A stretch of 64,000 bases of DNA from positions 1 to 64,000 of the forward strand of contig NZ_JAIZDP010000014.1 in NCBI RefSeq assembly GCF_021554725.1, read 5' to 3'. Shown piece after piece: positions 27,289-34,899 of the stretch (its first letter is position 1; the number at the start of each line of letters is the position of its first letter). Made by a program: the position numbers and the translations under genes. The notes below the pieces were generated by a model, which was given only the letters and a program-made list of their open reading frames with translations, had not been told where the DNA came from and ran no database searches. Origin of the DNA: Sinomonas notoginsengisoli. Lineage in GTDB: Bacteria; Actinomycetota; Actinomycetes; Actinomycetales; Micrococcaceae.

Positions 27289-28291
27289 ACGCCTCCGCGT
27301 GGCACTCTTCGGCTCGGGACGGATCGGCCACGTCCACGCCCACAACATCGCCGGCCACCCCGATCTGGACCTGGCAGTCATCGCAGACCCGTTCCTCGAC
27401 GGCGCATCCAGACTCGCAGCTTCCACCGGCACCACCGCAGTGGCCTCAACCGAGGAGGCCCTGGACACCCCCGGGCTCGACGCCGTCGTCATCGGCTCAG
27501 CCACGAGCACCCACGTCGAACTCATCGAGGCCGCAGTCCAGCGCGGACTCGCCGTCGTGTGCGAGAAGCCGATCGACCTCGACCTCGCGACCGTCCGCTC
27601 CTGCCGCGAGCGGATCGCGGGATCGCGGACGCCGATCATGCTCGGCTTCAACCGCCGCTTCGACCCGGCATTCGCGGCAGTACGGCGGCGGGTGGAAGCC
27701 GGAGAAATCGGCACCCTCGAACAGCTGACGATCATCAGCCGCGACCCGCAGCCGGCCCCCGTCGGCTACTTGGCCAGCTCGGGCGGCATCTTCCGGGACA
27801 TGACCATCCACGACCTGGACATGGCGCGCTTCTTCGTCCCGGACATCGTGGAAGTCTCCGCCCAGGGCTCCACCCTCTTCAGCGACGACATCCGCGACCT
27901 TGGCGACTACGACACTGCTGTCGTCACGCTCCGCGGAGCCCGAGGAGAGCTGGTGACAATCACCAACTCCCGGCACTGCGCGTTCGGCTACGACCAGCGG
28001 CTCGAAGCCTTCGGCTCCGCCGGAATGCTCTCGGCCGCGAACCTCGCCGCGGACACCGTCCGCTTCTACAGCGCATCCGGGACGGAGCAGGCAGGCCCCT
28101 ACCTGCCCTTCTTCCTCGAGCGCTACCAGGCCGCATACCGCGCCGAGCTCGACGCGTTCGCGGCCGCGGTCCGCACCGGGACAGCGCCCTCGCCCGGCTT
28201 CGACGATGGGATGGCTGCCCTCGTCCTGGCGGAGGCCGCCACCGAGTCCGCAGCGGCAGGCAAGGCCGTCAACGTCGAAGGGAGCTGGTGA
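27278..28291 (+). CDS. iolG: Inositol 2-dehydrogenase (IolG)
   Basis: 337 residues, GAAAGGAAC before the ATG. GSGRIGHVHAHNIAGHP, VCEKPIDLDL, MLGFNRRFDP and DMTIHDLDMARFF are the classic IolG motifs, with the catalytic Lys in EKP and the His in IHDLD. It performs the first step of inositol catabolism. A very similar paralogue lies at 46905. Next to SDR and IolE genes it completes the upper inositol pathway. Confidence 0.92.
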   Translation: MSSERLRVALFGSGRIGHVHAHNIAGHPDLDLAVIADPFLDGASRLAASTGTTAVASTEEALDTPGLDAVVIGSATSTHVELIEAAVQRGLAVVCEKPIDLDLATVRSCRERIAGSRTPIMLGFNRRFDPAFAAVRRRVEAGEIGTLEQLTIISRDPQPAPVGYLASSGGIFRDMTIHDLDMARFFVPDIVEVSAQGSTLFSDDIRDLGDYDTAVVTLRGARGELVTITNSRHCAFGYDQRLEAFGSAGMLSAANLAADTVRFYSASGTEQAGPYLPFFLERYQAAYRAELDAFAAAVRTGTAPSPGFDDGMAALVLAEAATESAAAGKAVNVEGSW

Positions 28292-29076
28292 TGGACGCAC
28301 CGCAGCTCGCAGGCAAGATCGTCCTGGTCAGCGGAGGAACCCAGGGACTGGGAGAAGCCGTCGCCCGACGCGCCGCCCTGCAGGGCGCCGAAGGCATCGT
28401 AGTGACGGGACGAAACGCCGCGGAGGGCGAGCGGGTGCGCACCGAGCTCGAATCGGCAGGCGCCCGGGCCCTCTACCTCAAGACAGACCTGGCGGACGTC
28501 GACCAGGCCCGGGCCTCGGTCAAGGACACCATCTCCGAGTTCGGGCGCCTCGACGCGGTCGCCAACTGCGCCGGGCTGACCACGCGAGGCACCTTCCTCA
28601 ACACCGAGCAGGAGCTGTTCGACGCGCACATCGCGATCAATCTGAGGGCACCGTTCTTCATCATGGCCGAGACCATCCGGCACCTGGTCAGCCGCGGCGC
28701 ACCGGGCAGCATCCTCAACGTCATCTCGATCGCGGAGCACGGCGGGCAGGACTTCCTTGCGCCCTACGTGGCCGCCAAGGCCGGGCTCGCCGGCGCCACC
28801 CGCAACGCCGCCCATGCCCACCGCTGGGACCGGATCCGGATCAACGGACTCGACATCGGATGGACGGCGACAGCGGGGGAGGCCGCGACCCAGAAGGCCT
28901 TCCACGGCGCCGGCGACGACTGGCTCGAGAAGGCCAGCGCCAGTGTGCCCATGGGCAAGCTCGGACAGCCCGACGAGATCGCCGAATTCATCGTGTTCCT
29001 GCTCTCGGACCGCAGCGGAGTCGTCACCGGGTCCGTCATCGACTGGGACCAGCAAGTCATCGGAGGACAAGAATGA
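28291..29076 (+). CDS. Short-chain dehydrogenase/reductase
   Basis: 261 residues, ATG sharing one base with the upstream stop. Cofactor motif GGTQGLGEAVA, NCAG, and the active site Ser (VISIAEHGG) with YVAAK. The C-terminus DWDQQVIGGQE is of the type seen in sugar- and cyclitol-associated SDRs. It probably oxidises a secondary alcohol of a cyclitol or sugar acid. The intermediate cannot be named from sequence. Confidence 0.9.
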   Translation: MDAPQLAGKIVLVSGGTQGLGEAVARRAALQGAEGIVVTGRNAAEGERVRTELESAGARALYLKTDLADVDQARASVKDTISEFGRLDAVANCAGLTTRGTFLNTEQELFDAHIAINLRAPFFIMAETIRHLVSRGAPGSILNVISIAEHGGQDFLAPYVAAKAGLAGATRNAAHAHRWDRIRINGLDIGWTATAGEAATQKAFHGAGDDWLEKASASVPMGKLGQPDEIAEFIVFLLSDRSGVVTGSVIDWDQQVIGGQE

Positions 29077-29966
29077 CCAGTACATCCATCACCGGCCGCA
29101 TCGCGGCTGCGCCGATCTCCTGGGGAGTCTGCGAGGTGCCCGGCTGGGGCTACCAGCTCGACGCCGAACGCGTCCTCGGCGAGATGTCCGAGCTTGGCGT
29201 CGTGGCCACTGAATTCGGCCCTGCCGGCTTCCTCCCGGCCGAGCCCGCGCCCCGCGCCGCCGTCCTCTCACGGCACGGCCTCCAGGCTATCGGCGGGTTC
29301 TTCCCCGTGATCCTGCACGACCCCGACAAGGACCCCATGGAAGCCGTCGCCCCCGAACTGGACGCCTACGAAGCCGCCGGCGCGGACATCATGGTCCTGG
29401 CCGCTGAGACCGGTGTCGCCGGCTACGACCAGCGCCACGAGCTGGACGAAGCAGGCTGGACCCTGTTCGGCCGGAACCTCGACCGGATCGTCGCGGCGGC
29501 CGCCGACCGCGGCATCACCGTCGTCGTCCATCCCCACGTCGGAACGATGGTGGAGTCCACCGAAGACGTCCAGCGGCTCCTGGAGGGCACGACCGCCAAG
29601 GTCTGCCTCGACACCGGCCACCTCCTCATCGGGGGAACCGATCCGAAGCAGCTCGTCCGAGAGCACGCATCGCGGATCGGGCACACCCACCTCAAGGACG
29701 TCCGGGCAGACCTCGCCCGGCAGGTCCAGAACGGGGAACTGACCTACACCGACGCAGTCAAGGCCGGAATGTACGTCCCCCTCGGGCAGGGCGACGTCGG
29801 CATCCGCGACATCGTCCTGGGCCTCCTCGACGCCGGCTACCAGGGCTGGTTCACCATGGAGCAGGACACCATCCTCGACCAGGCCCCAATCGGCGAAGGA
29901 CCTGTAGCGGACGTGCGCCAGTCCATCGCCTACCTGAAGTCGCTCGAGAAGGCAGCGGTATCGTGA
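29073..29966 (+). CDS. iolE: Inosose dehydratase (IolE)
   Basis: 297 residues. TIM-barrel protein with AAAPISWGVCEVPGWG at the N-terminus, the most characteristic IolE motif. Metal-site residues are in VVHPHVG, CLDTGHLL, HTHLKDV and FTMEQDT. It dehydrates scyllo-inosose to the diketone that IolD opens. Starts overlap the SDR stop by 4 bp. Confidence 0.93.
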   Translation: MTSTSITGRIAAAPISWGVCEVPGWGYQLDAERVLGEMSELGVVATEFGPAGFLPAEPAPRAAVLSRHGLQAIGGFFPVILHDPDKDPMEAVAPELDAYEAAGADIMVLAAETGVAGYDQRHELDEAGWTLFGRNLDRIVAAAADRGITVVVHPHVGTMVESTEDVQRLLEGTTAKVCLDTGHLLIGGTDPKQLVREHASRIGHTHLKDVRADLARQVQNGELTYTDAVKAGMYVPLGQGDVGIRDIVLGLLDAGYQGWFTMEQDTILDQAPIGEGPVADVRQSIAYLKSLEKAAVS

Positions 29967-30979
29967 CGGCCGTGCGCTGGGGCGTGCTCACCACCGCCCG
30001 GATCGCCCAGCATCGGTTCCTGCCCGCAGCAGCGAAGGCCGAGAACGCCGTCGTCGGCGCAATCAGCAGCCCGAGCGGCCGCGCAGAGGAGGTGGCCCGC
30101 AGGTTCGGCATCCCCAAGTCCTACCGCAGCCACGAGGAGCTCCTCGCCGACCCGGACATCGACGCCGTCTACCTCCCCTTCCCGAACAGCCTGCACGCCG
30201 ACTGGGCCGTCCGCTCCGCCGAGGCCGGCAAGCACGTCCTGTGCGAGAAGCCGCTCGTGGCCAGCACCGAAGACCTCCAACGGGTCCTCAGCGCCGCCGA
30301 TGAGGCGGGAGTGCGGATCATGGAGGCCTTCATGTACCGCTTCCACCCCCATCAGGGCAGGGCAAGGGAGCTCATCGCAGCAGGCCGCATCGGGCAGATC
30401 GTCTCAGTCCACGCCCGGTTCCACTTCGTGATGGACCGGCAGCCCCAAGAACCCCGCTTGCTCCCCGGCATGGACGGCGGTGCACTCAACGACGTCGGCA
30501 CCTACGGCGTCGATGCGCTGAACAGCGTCGTCGGCCGCCTGCCCGGCACGGTGTACGGCCGAGGGACCAGCTGGACAGACCCCGTCGACACCACGATGGC
30601 CGCAATCCTGGACTACGACGGAATCCTCGGAACCATCGACTGCGGTTTCGAAGGCCCGCGCAGCCGCAGCCACACCCTCCAGATCATCGGCACCGACGGG
30701 GCGATCACCTTGGACAAGGCCTTCGACCCGGACCCCGACGAAACCGCCACCCTGACGCTCTCCACCCGGGCAGGCGAAACCCAGACGTTCCCACTCGTCC
30801 ACGACAGCTTCAGAACCGAAATCGAAGCGTTCGGCGACCTGATCCGCACCCCGGGCCCCGTCATGCCGTTCCGCGAGCTCACCGAGCAGAACCTCATCGT
30901 GCGGAACGCCCTCCACGAATCCATGGTGACGGGGCTGCCCCAGCAGCTCGCCCTTGCCAGCCCGCTCAACGTCCAGTAG
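29963..30979 (+). CDS. Gfo/Idh/MocA family oxidoreductase
   Basis: 338 residues from a GTG overlapping the iolE stop. WGVLTTARIAQHRFLPAA, LCEKPLVAS and EAFMYRFHPHQ place it with the D-xylose/dihydrodiol dehydrogenase-like subgroup, distinct from the IolG-like enzymes here. GGALNDVGTYGVDAL provides the substrate helix. It is the fourth Gfo/Idh/MocA gene of the operon; such redundancy often reflects several stereoisomers or an oxidation followed by a reduction. Confidence 0.9.
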   Translation: MTAVRWGVLTTARIAQHRFLPAAAKAENAVVGAISSPSGRAEEVARRFGIPKSYRSHEELLADPDIDAVYLPFPNSLHADWAVRSAEAGKHVLCEKPLVASTEDLQRVLSAADEAGVRIMEAFMYRFHPHQGRARELIAAGRIGQIVSVHARFHFVMDRQPQEPRLLPGMDGGALNDVGTYGVDALNSVVGRLPGTVYGRGTSWTDPVDTTMAAILDYDGILGTIDCGFEGPRSRSHTLQIIGTDGAITLDKAFDPDPDETATLTLSTRAGETQTFPLVHDSFRTEIEAFGDLIRTPGPVMPFRELTEQNLIVRNALHESMVTGLPQQLALASPLNVQ

Positions 30980-30992
30980 CAGGAAGGAACCT

Positions 30993-31166
30993 CTGAGCCC
31001 CACCACCACAGCTGTCAAGACCATTCCGCACTTCCTCAATGGCGAGGAGACCCAGGGCGTCGGCGAGCGGACGCAGCCGGTCTTCAACCCGGCCACGGGC
31101 GAGCAGACCGGAGAGCTGCGCCTGGCCGACGCGGCTGACCTGGAGACCGCGGTGGCCCACGCTCTG
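30993..31166 (+). pseudogene. iolA: iolA/mmsA (methylmalonate-semialdehyde dehydrogenase), N-terminal stub
   Basis: After AAGGAAC, a CTG-initiated frame reads TTTAVKTIPHFLNGEETQ then RTQPVFNPATGEQTGELR, the unmistakable IolA/MmsA N-terminus. The similarity ends after about 58 residues near 31166 and the following sequence is unrelated. About 88 percent of the gene, including the catalytic Cys, is missing. The intact parent would have been the last gene of the operon, converting malonate semialdehyde to acetyl-CoA. Confidence 0.85.
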
Positions 31167-31551
31167 ACGACGCTCTTGACCAGCCCGGGCCGGTCCTGTT
31201 CGGACTGCGGTGCGGGCGGGAGCCGCGGTCGGCCATCCCGGCCGATCCCTCGGCCCGGTAGCTCCGCTAACCGAGACCGGGACAACGTCCCCGGACATCA
31301 CACCCAGGCGGTCATGATGGCAGTCGCGCCGATGCTTGGCCGGCAGCGTGCCAACACGGTGGTCTACGGGGCGCCCACCACAGCGATCGGGACTGGCCCG
31401 ACCTTTGAGGACGAGCTTCTGCGTCATGACGACCTCGTCGAGCAGCTCGGCGCCGCCTGCATCCACGAGCTCTGCTACTCCGTTGGTACCTCGGCAGTGC
31501 AGGGAAGATGACCAAGCAGGCCGTCGCGCGGCACTCCCGTTGGTACGCAAT
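31167..31551. other. Replacement DNA after the iolA break, unrecognised
   Basis: The + frame stays open to 31511 and contains a protein-like piece (VMMAVAPMLGRQRANTVVYG; FEDELLRHDDLVEQLG), but it has no start signal and no family I can recognise. It may be a fragment of another gene joined by the deletion. Confidence 0.35.
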
Positions 31552-31596
31552 TCCCGGTTGCGCTCCTATCCGTGAGGGCAACCGGGATCGCTTTTC
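31552..31596 (+). terminator. Terminator of the cyclitol operon
   Basis: TCCCGGTTGC / GCAACCGGGA form a perfect 10-bp stem around a 16-nt loop, followed by TCGCTTTTC. It lies between the operon end and the convergent IclR gene. Confidence 0.75.
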
Positions 31597-31599
31597 GGT

Positions 31600-32385
31600 T
31601 TAGGCAGTTCGGACGTCTTCGCGAAGCTGGGTCTCGATGTCGCGTTTGGCGTCTCGGAGTGCCCGCACCGCGCGGGCCTCGAGGGTGTCGCTGATGCGGA
31701 CGGCGGGGATGGCGACGTTGATCGAGCAGGGAGGGAAGGATGCCGGCAGGTCCAGGGCTGTCCCGATGCCGATGATGCCGGGGGTGTATTCCTCCCGGGA
31801 GTAGGCGATTCCAGTGGACCTCGCCTGCTCGAGCTCGTGGCGCAGGCGGGGAAGGTCGGTGACGGTGTGCGGTGTGACCTTCTCGAACTCCGTTGTGTGC
31901 AGGTAGTGATCGAGCTTGTCGTCGGTCATCTGCGCCAGGATGGCCTTCCCGCCTGAGACCGCGTGGAGGGGCGCGAGGTCGCCCTCGCGTAGGTGCGAGA
32001 CGAGCCGCTGGGTACTGGTGGCGGCGGCGATGACTTCGGTGTGCTGCCCGTGGAGCCTATTCAGGGCCGAGGATTCATTGATAGAGCGGGTCAGTGCCTG
32101 GAGCACGGGGAGAGAGACGTCGATGAGCTGCTGGACCCTCGCGGGCCGGTCCGAGAGCTGGGCGAGGGAGGGACCGAGCGTGTGAGTGCGGGTGGGCTCG
32201 TCGAACGTCAGGTATCCCCGCACGACCAAGGTCTTGAGGAGCTTGGTGAGGCTGCCTTTGGGGATCCGGAGCGAGGTTCCGATTTCGGCGTGTGTGAGCC
32301 CGTGGCCCGCGTCGGCGAGCAGCTCGAAGACGTCCAGGACCCGGTCGGCCGACTTGACCGCGGCAGTCTGCTCGGAGGCTGTCAT
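31600..32385 (-). CDS. IclR family transcriptional regulator
   Basis: 261 residues from the ATG at 32385 (GGAG upstream; an in-frame ATG at 32418 is less well placed). The winged helix is VLDVFELLADAGHGLTHAEI then PKGSLTKLLKTLVVRGYL. The effector domain ends with GIIGIGTALDLPASFPPCSI. IclR proteins commonly control aromatic and sugar catabolism from divergent promoters. The two palindromes in the 33.1-33.2 kb divergent gap are its probable targets. Confidence 0.92.
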   Translation of the reverse strand: MTASEQTAAVKSADRVLDVFELLADAGHGLTHAEIGTSLRIPKGSLTKLLKTLVVRGYLTFDEPTRTHTLGPSLAQLSDRPARVQQLIDVSLPVLQALTRSINESSALNRLHGQHTEVIAAATSTQRLVSHLREGDLAPLHAVSGGKAILAQMTDDKLDHYLHTTEFEKVTPHTVTDLPRLRHELEQARSTGIAYSREEYTPGIIGIGTALDLPASFPPCSINVAIPAVRISDTLEARAVRALRDAKRDIETQLREDVRTA

Positions 32386-32500
32386 CGTTCGCTCCAGACG
32401 GAAGTGCGGCGGCATCAAATCCTCATTCTAGGTGCCGGGTCCAACTTGCGGCCCGGCGAGCGGCCCGGGGGCGCGCCGTAGGGTGCGCCCCAGGGCTTCC

Positions 32501-33094
32501 TCATGACCCGGACAGCCAGCGGCTGCCGCGCTCGTAGAGGCTCTCGACCTCGGGGCCGGTGAGTCCGGGCATGTCCTTCTTCACGGGGTAGCCGATCCTG
32601 GACTGCGCGTAGGCCAGGTGGCGGTAGCCGCTGGGGAATCCCTGGAGCAGCTCGGGGTCCAGGCGCGGTCCCGGCCCCGGGGCGACGGGGGCGAGGCGGT
32701 CGGCCTCGTAGATGGGCTGGCGCAGCACCATCTTCCATTCCCCGTCCTGCTTCTCGAGGAAGTCGTAGAAGCGCCCGGTGCAGACGATGTCGCAGACCAC
32801 TCCCTCCACGTCGGCCCGCTGGGTGATGGTCATCTTCGTCTGGGCCACGGCACGGTCGCCGGCGACGTCGATCGAGCTCCCCCCGAGGAAATGCAGGATG
32901 CTCACGCCGCGGTTCCACCCGTCGATGCTCGCCTGGATGAACGCCTCGGCAGATCCCTGCGTCCAGGTGGCCATCATCTCGCCCTCTGGGGCCCACACCG
33001 TGCGGAACCGGTCCCAGTCCCCGGCGTCGCGCCACACGGCCCAGTTCTCCACAAGCTCGCGGATGCGGATCCGCTCAAGCATCAGATCTTCCAT
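32501..33094 (-). CDS. NTF2-like / SnoaL-like family protein
   Basis: 197 residues, AAGGAGTC before the ATG. IRIRELVENWAVWRDAGDWD opens the cone-shaped NTF2-like fold, followed by beta strands (GVVCDIVCTGRFYDFLEK; EWKMVLRQPIYEADR) and a non-standard C-terminal extension of about 60 residues. Family members include dehydratases, cyclases and isomerases acting on ring compounds. The gene is divergent from the 33.3-37.7 kb catabolic genes and shares their operator region. Confidence 0.82.
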   Translation of the reverse strand: MEDLMLERIRIRELVENWAVWRDAGDWDRFRTVWAPEGEMMATWTQGSAEAFIQASIDGWNRGVSILHFLGGSSIDVAGDRAVAQTKMTITQRADVEGVVCDIVCTGRFYDFLEKQDGEWKMVLRQPIYEADRLAPVAPGPGPRLDPELLQGFPSGYRHLAYAQSRIGYPVKKDMPGLTGPEVESLYERGSRWLSGS

Positions 33095-33115
33095 AGTCAG
33101 ACTCCTTCGTCGATA

Positions 33116-33232
33116 TAGTTTCCATATGAAAACTAGCTCAAGCCCCCGATGGCGGTCAAGACTGCAGAATTAGGCCGACTAGCGGTTGACGTGGGTCACA
33201 TCTTGCGGCAGAGTTGTTCCAGTATGGAAACA
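33116..33232. promoter_or_regulatory. Two matching palindromic operators in a divergent promoter
   Basis: TAGTTTCCATATGAAAACTA at 33116-33135 (2 positions off a perfect palindrome) and TGTTCCAGTATGGAAACA at 33215-33232 share the half-site GTTTCCATA/TATGGAAAC. One lies near the NTF2-like gene start, the other 83 bp before the barrel-protein start, as expected for a regulator of both directions, most likely the IclR at 31600. Confidence 0.65.
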
Positions 33233-33315
33233 GGATCTGTGGTTGGAGTGTCTCCGCCGAGGCGGGCAGGCTCCCTGAATGCCACAGGTCGACGACTGAT
33301 ATGGGAAGCGGAAAG

Positions 33316-33999
33316 ATGACTCTTCGTGGAACCGCCTTCATGGCTGTCTGGCACGACATCAAGGAAGAGGGCGAGACCGAGTACAACCAGTGGCACACGG
33401 TCGAGCACATGCCCGAGCGCGTGAGCACCCCGGGCTTCCTCGCCGGGCGGCGCTTCGTGGACTGGGGCTTGGACCGGTACCGCTACTTCACCCTCTACGA
33501 GGGGCGGGAGCTGGGGACCTTCTCCTCGGAGGAGTACCGCCGCCGGCTGAACAACCCGACCCCGTGGACGTTCCGGATGCAGCCCAACTTCCTGAACTTC
33601 GTCCGGTCCGCGTGCTCGACCGTCTCCACCGCCGGCTCCGGCACGGGCGGGGCCGTCGCCACGATCCGGGTGAACGTCTCGGACGAGGCCCGCTTCGAGG
33701 ACCTCGTGCGGCCGCAGTTGGAGCGGGCGCTCTCGCTCCACGGCATCTGCGGGGTCCACCTGGGGGCCGCACGGCCGGAGACGACCCACATCCGCACCAA
33801 GGAGACGGAGCTGCGGGCCGACACCGGGGAGGACGTCTTCGACGCTGTCGTGATGATCGAGGGCATCGGGCGCCGGGAGGTCGAGGCGGCGGTCAAGGAC
33901 CTCGCACCTGCCATCGGCAGCCTCGGCCCTGTCGGCTCGACCGAGACCGCCACCTACGACCTTGCCTACCTTCTGACCACCGAGGACCTGCAGCCATGA
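33316..33999 (+). CDS. Dimeric alpha/beta-barrel family protein
   Basis: 227 residues, GGAAGCGGAAAG before the ATG. Two ferredoxin-like halves: TAFMAVWHDIKEEGETEYNQW then HTVEHMPERVSTPGFLAGRR, and a weaker second half (GAVATIRVNVSDEARFED). HxxEHMPER with a Trp/Tyr pair resembles EthD- and DUF4286-type barrel proteins. Members act as small cofactor-free enzymes or accessory proteins in aromatic catabolism. The stop overlaps the dehydrogenase ATG. Role unassigned. Confidence 0.78.
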   Translation: MTLRGTAFMAVWHDIKEEGETEYNQWHTVEHMPERVSTPGFLAGRRFVDWGLDRYRYFTLYEGRELGTFSSEEYRRRLNNPTPWTFRMQPNFLNFVRSACSTVSTAGSGTGGAVATIRVNVSDEARFEDLVRPQLERALSLHGICGVHLGAARPETTHIRTKETELRADTGEDVFDAVVMIEGIGRREVEAAVKDLAPAIGSLGPVGSTETATYDLAYLLTTEDLQP

Positions 34000-34826
34000 C
34001 CCGCACACTGACCGGAACCACGAAGTTCTTCGGGATCATCGGCGACCCGATCGCGCAGGTCCGCGCCCCGGAGGTCTGGAACGCCCTGTTCGAACTCAAC
34101 GGCATAGACGCCGTCTGCGTGCCCCTCCAGGTCAGCCCCGAGCGGCTCGGGGACTTCCTCACCGGGTGCAGGGCGCTGAAGAACATGCACGGCCTCATCG
34201 TGACCATCCCGCACAAGCCGGCCGCGCTGGCCTCGGTGCAGCACCCGACGGAGCGGGCGGCCCGGGTCGGCACCGTTAACGTCATCAGGCTCAACGGGAC
34301 CGGAGAGTGGGAAGGGGACATCCTCGACGGGGTCGGCTTCGTCAACGGCCTCACGTCCAAGGGCCACGACCTCCAGGGCATGCGTGCCCTCGTCGTCGGC
34401 TCCGGCGGGGTCGGCTCGGCGATCGCCTTCGCGATAGCCGACGCCGGGGCCAAGGAAGTCGTCGTGGCCGACGTCCTGCCGAGCCGGGCGCAGGACCTCG
34501 CGGACCGGATCAGCGCCACCGGCGTCCCCTCGAGCGTGGGCGCGGCGGCCGCTGCGGCCTTCGACCTCGTCGTCAACGCCAGCCCCATCGGCATGAAGGC
34601 CGATGACCCGCTCCCGATCGACTGCGACGGCCTCTCCCCGGCCACGATCGTGGCCGACGTCGTGGTCCATCCGCGCATGACCAGGCTGCTCACCCTGGCC
34701 GCCGACCGCGGCTGCCCCGTCCAGCCCGGATTCAACATGATGGACTACCAGCTCGCGACCATGGCCGAGTTCTTCGGCTTCGGGCCCGGCGACTGGAGCC
34801 CGGAGACCACCGCACGGCTCGGCTGA
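33996..34826 (+). CDS. Shikimate-dehydrogenase-family oxidoreductase, altered substrate motif
   Basis: 276 residues. It has the AroE fold: catalytic Lys in VTIPHKPAAL, Asp in ILDGVGF, cofactor loop VVGSGGVGSAIAF and C-terminal QPGFNMMDYQLA. The N-terminal substrate motif, normally GxPIxHSxSP, reads GDPIAQVRAPE, so both shikimate-binding Ser residues are replaced. This points to a different cyclic polyol or oxo-acid substrate than shikimate. It is embedded in a catabolic operon, not a biosynthetic one. Confidence 0.9.
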   Translation: MTRTLTGTTKFFGIIGDPIAQVRAPEVWNALFELNGIDAVCVPLQVSPERLGDFLTGCRALKNMHGLIVTIPHKPAALASVQHPTERAARVGTVNVIRLNGTGEWEGDILDGVGFVNGLTSKGHDLQGMRALVVGSGGVGSAIAFAIADAGAKEVVVADVLPSRAQDLADRISATGVPSSVGAAAAAAFDLVVNASPIGMKADDPLPIDCDGLSPATIVADVVVHPRMTRLLTLAADRGCPVQPGFNMMDYQLATMAEFFGFGPGDWSPETTARLG

Positions 34827-34899
34827 GACCCCGCCTTCCCTCCCCCCTGCAGAACCCCGTCACCAAAGCCAGTGCACCCACGTGTCAAGGAGGACACCA

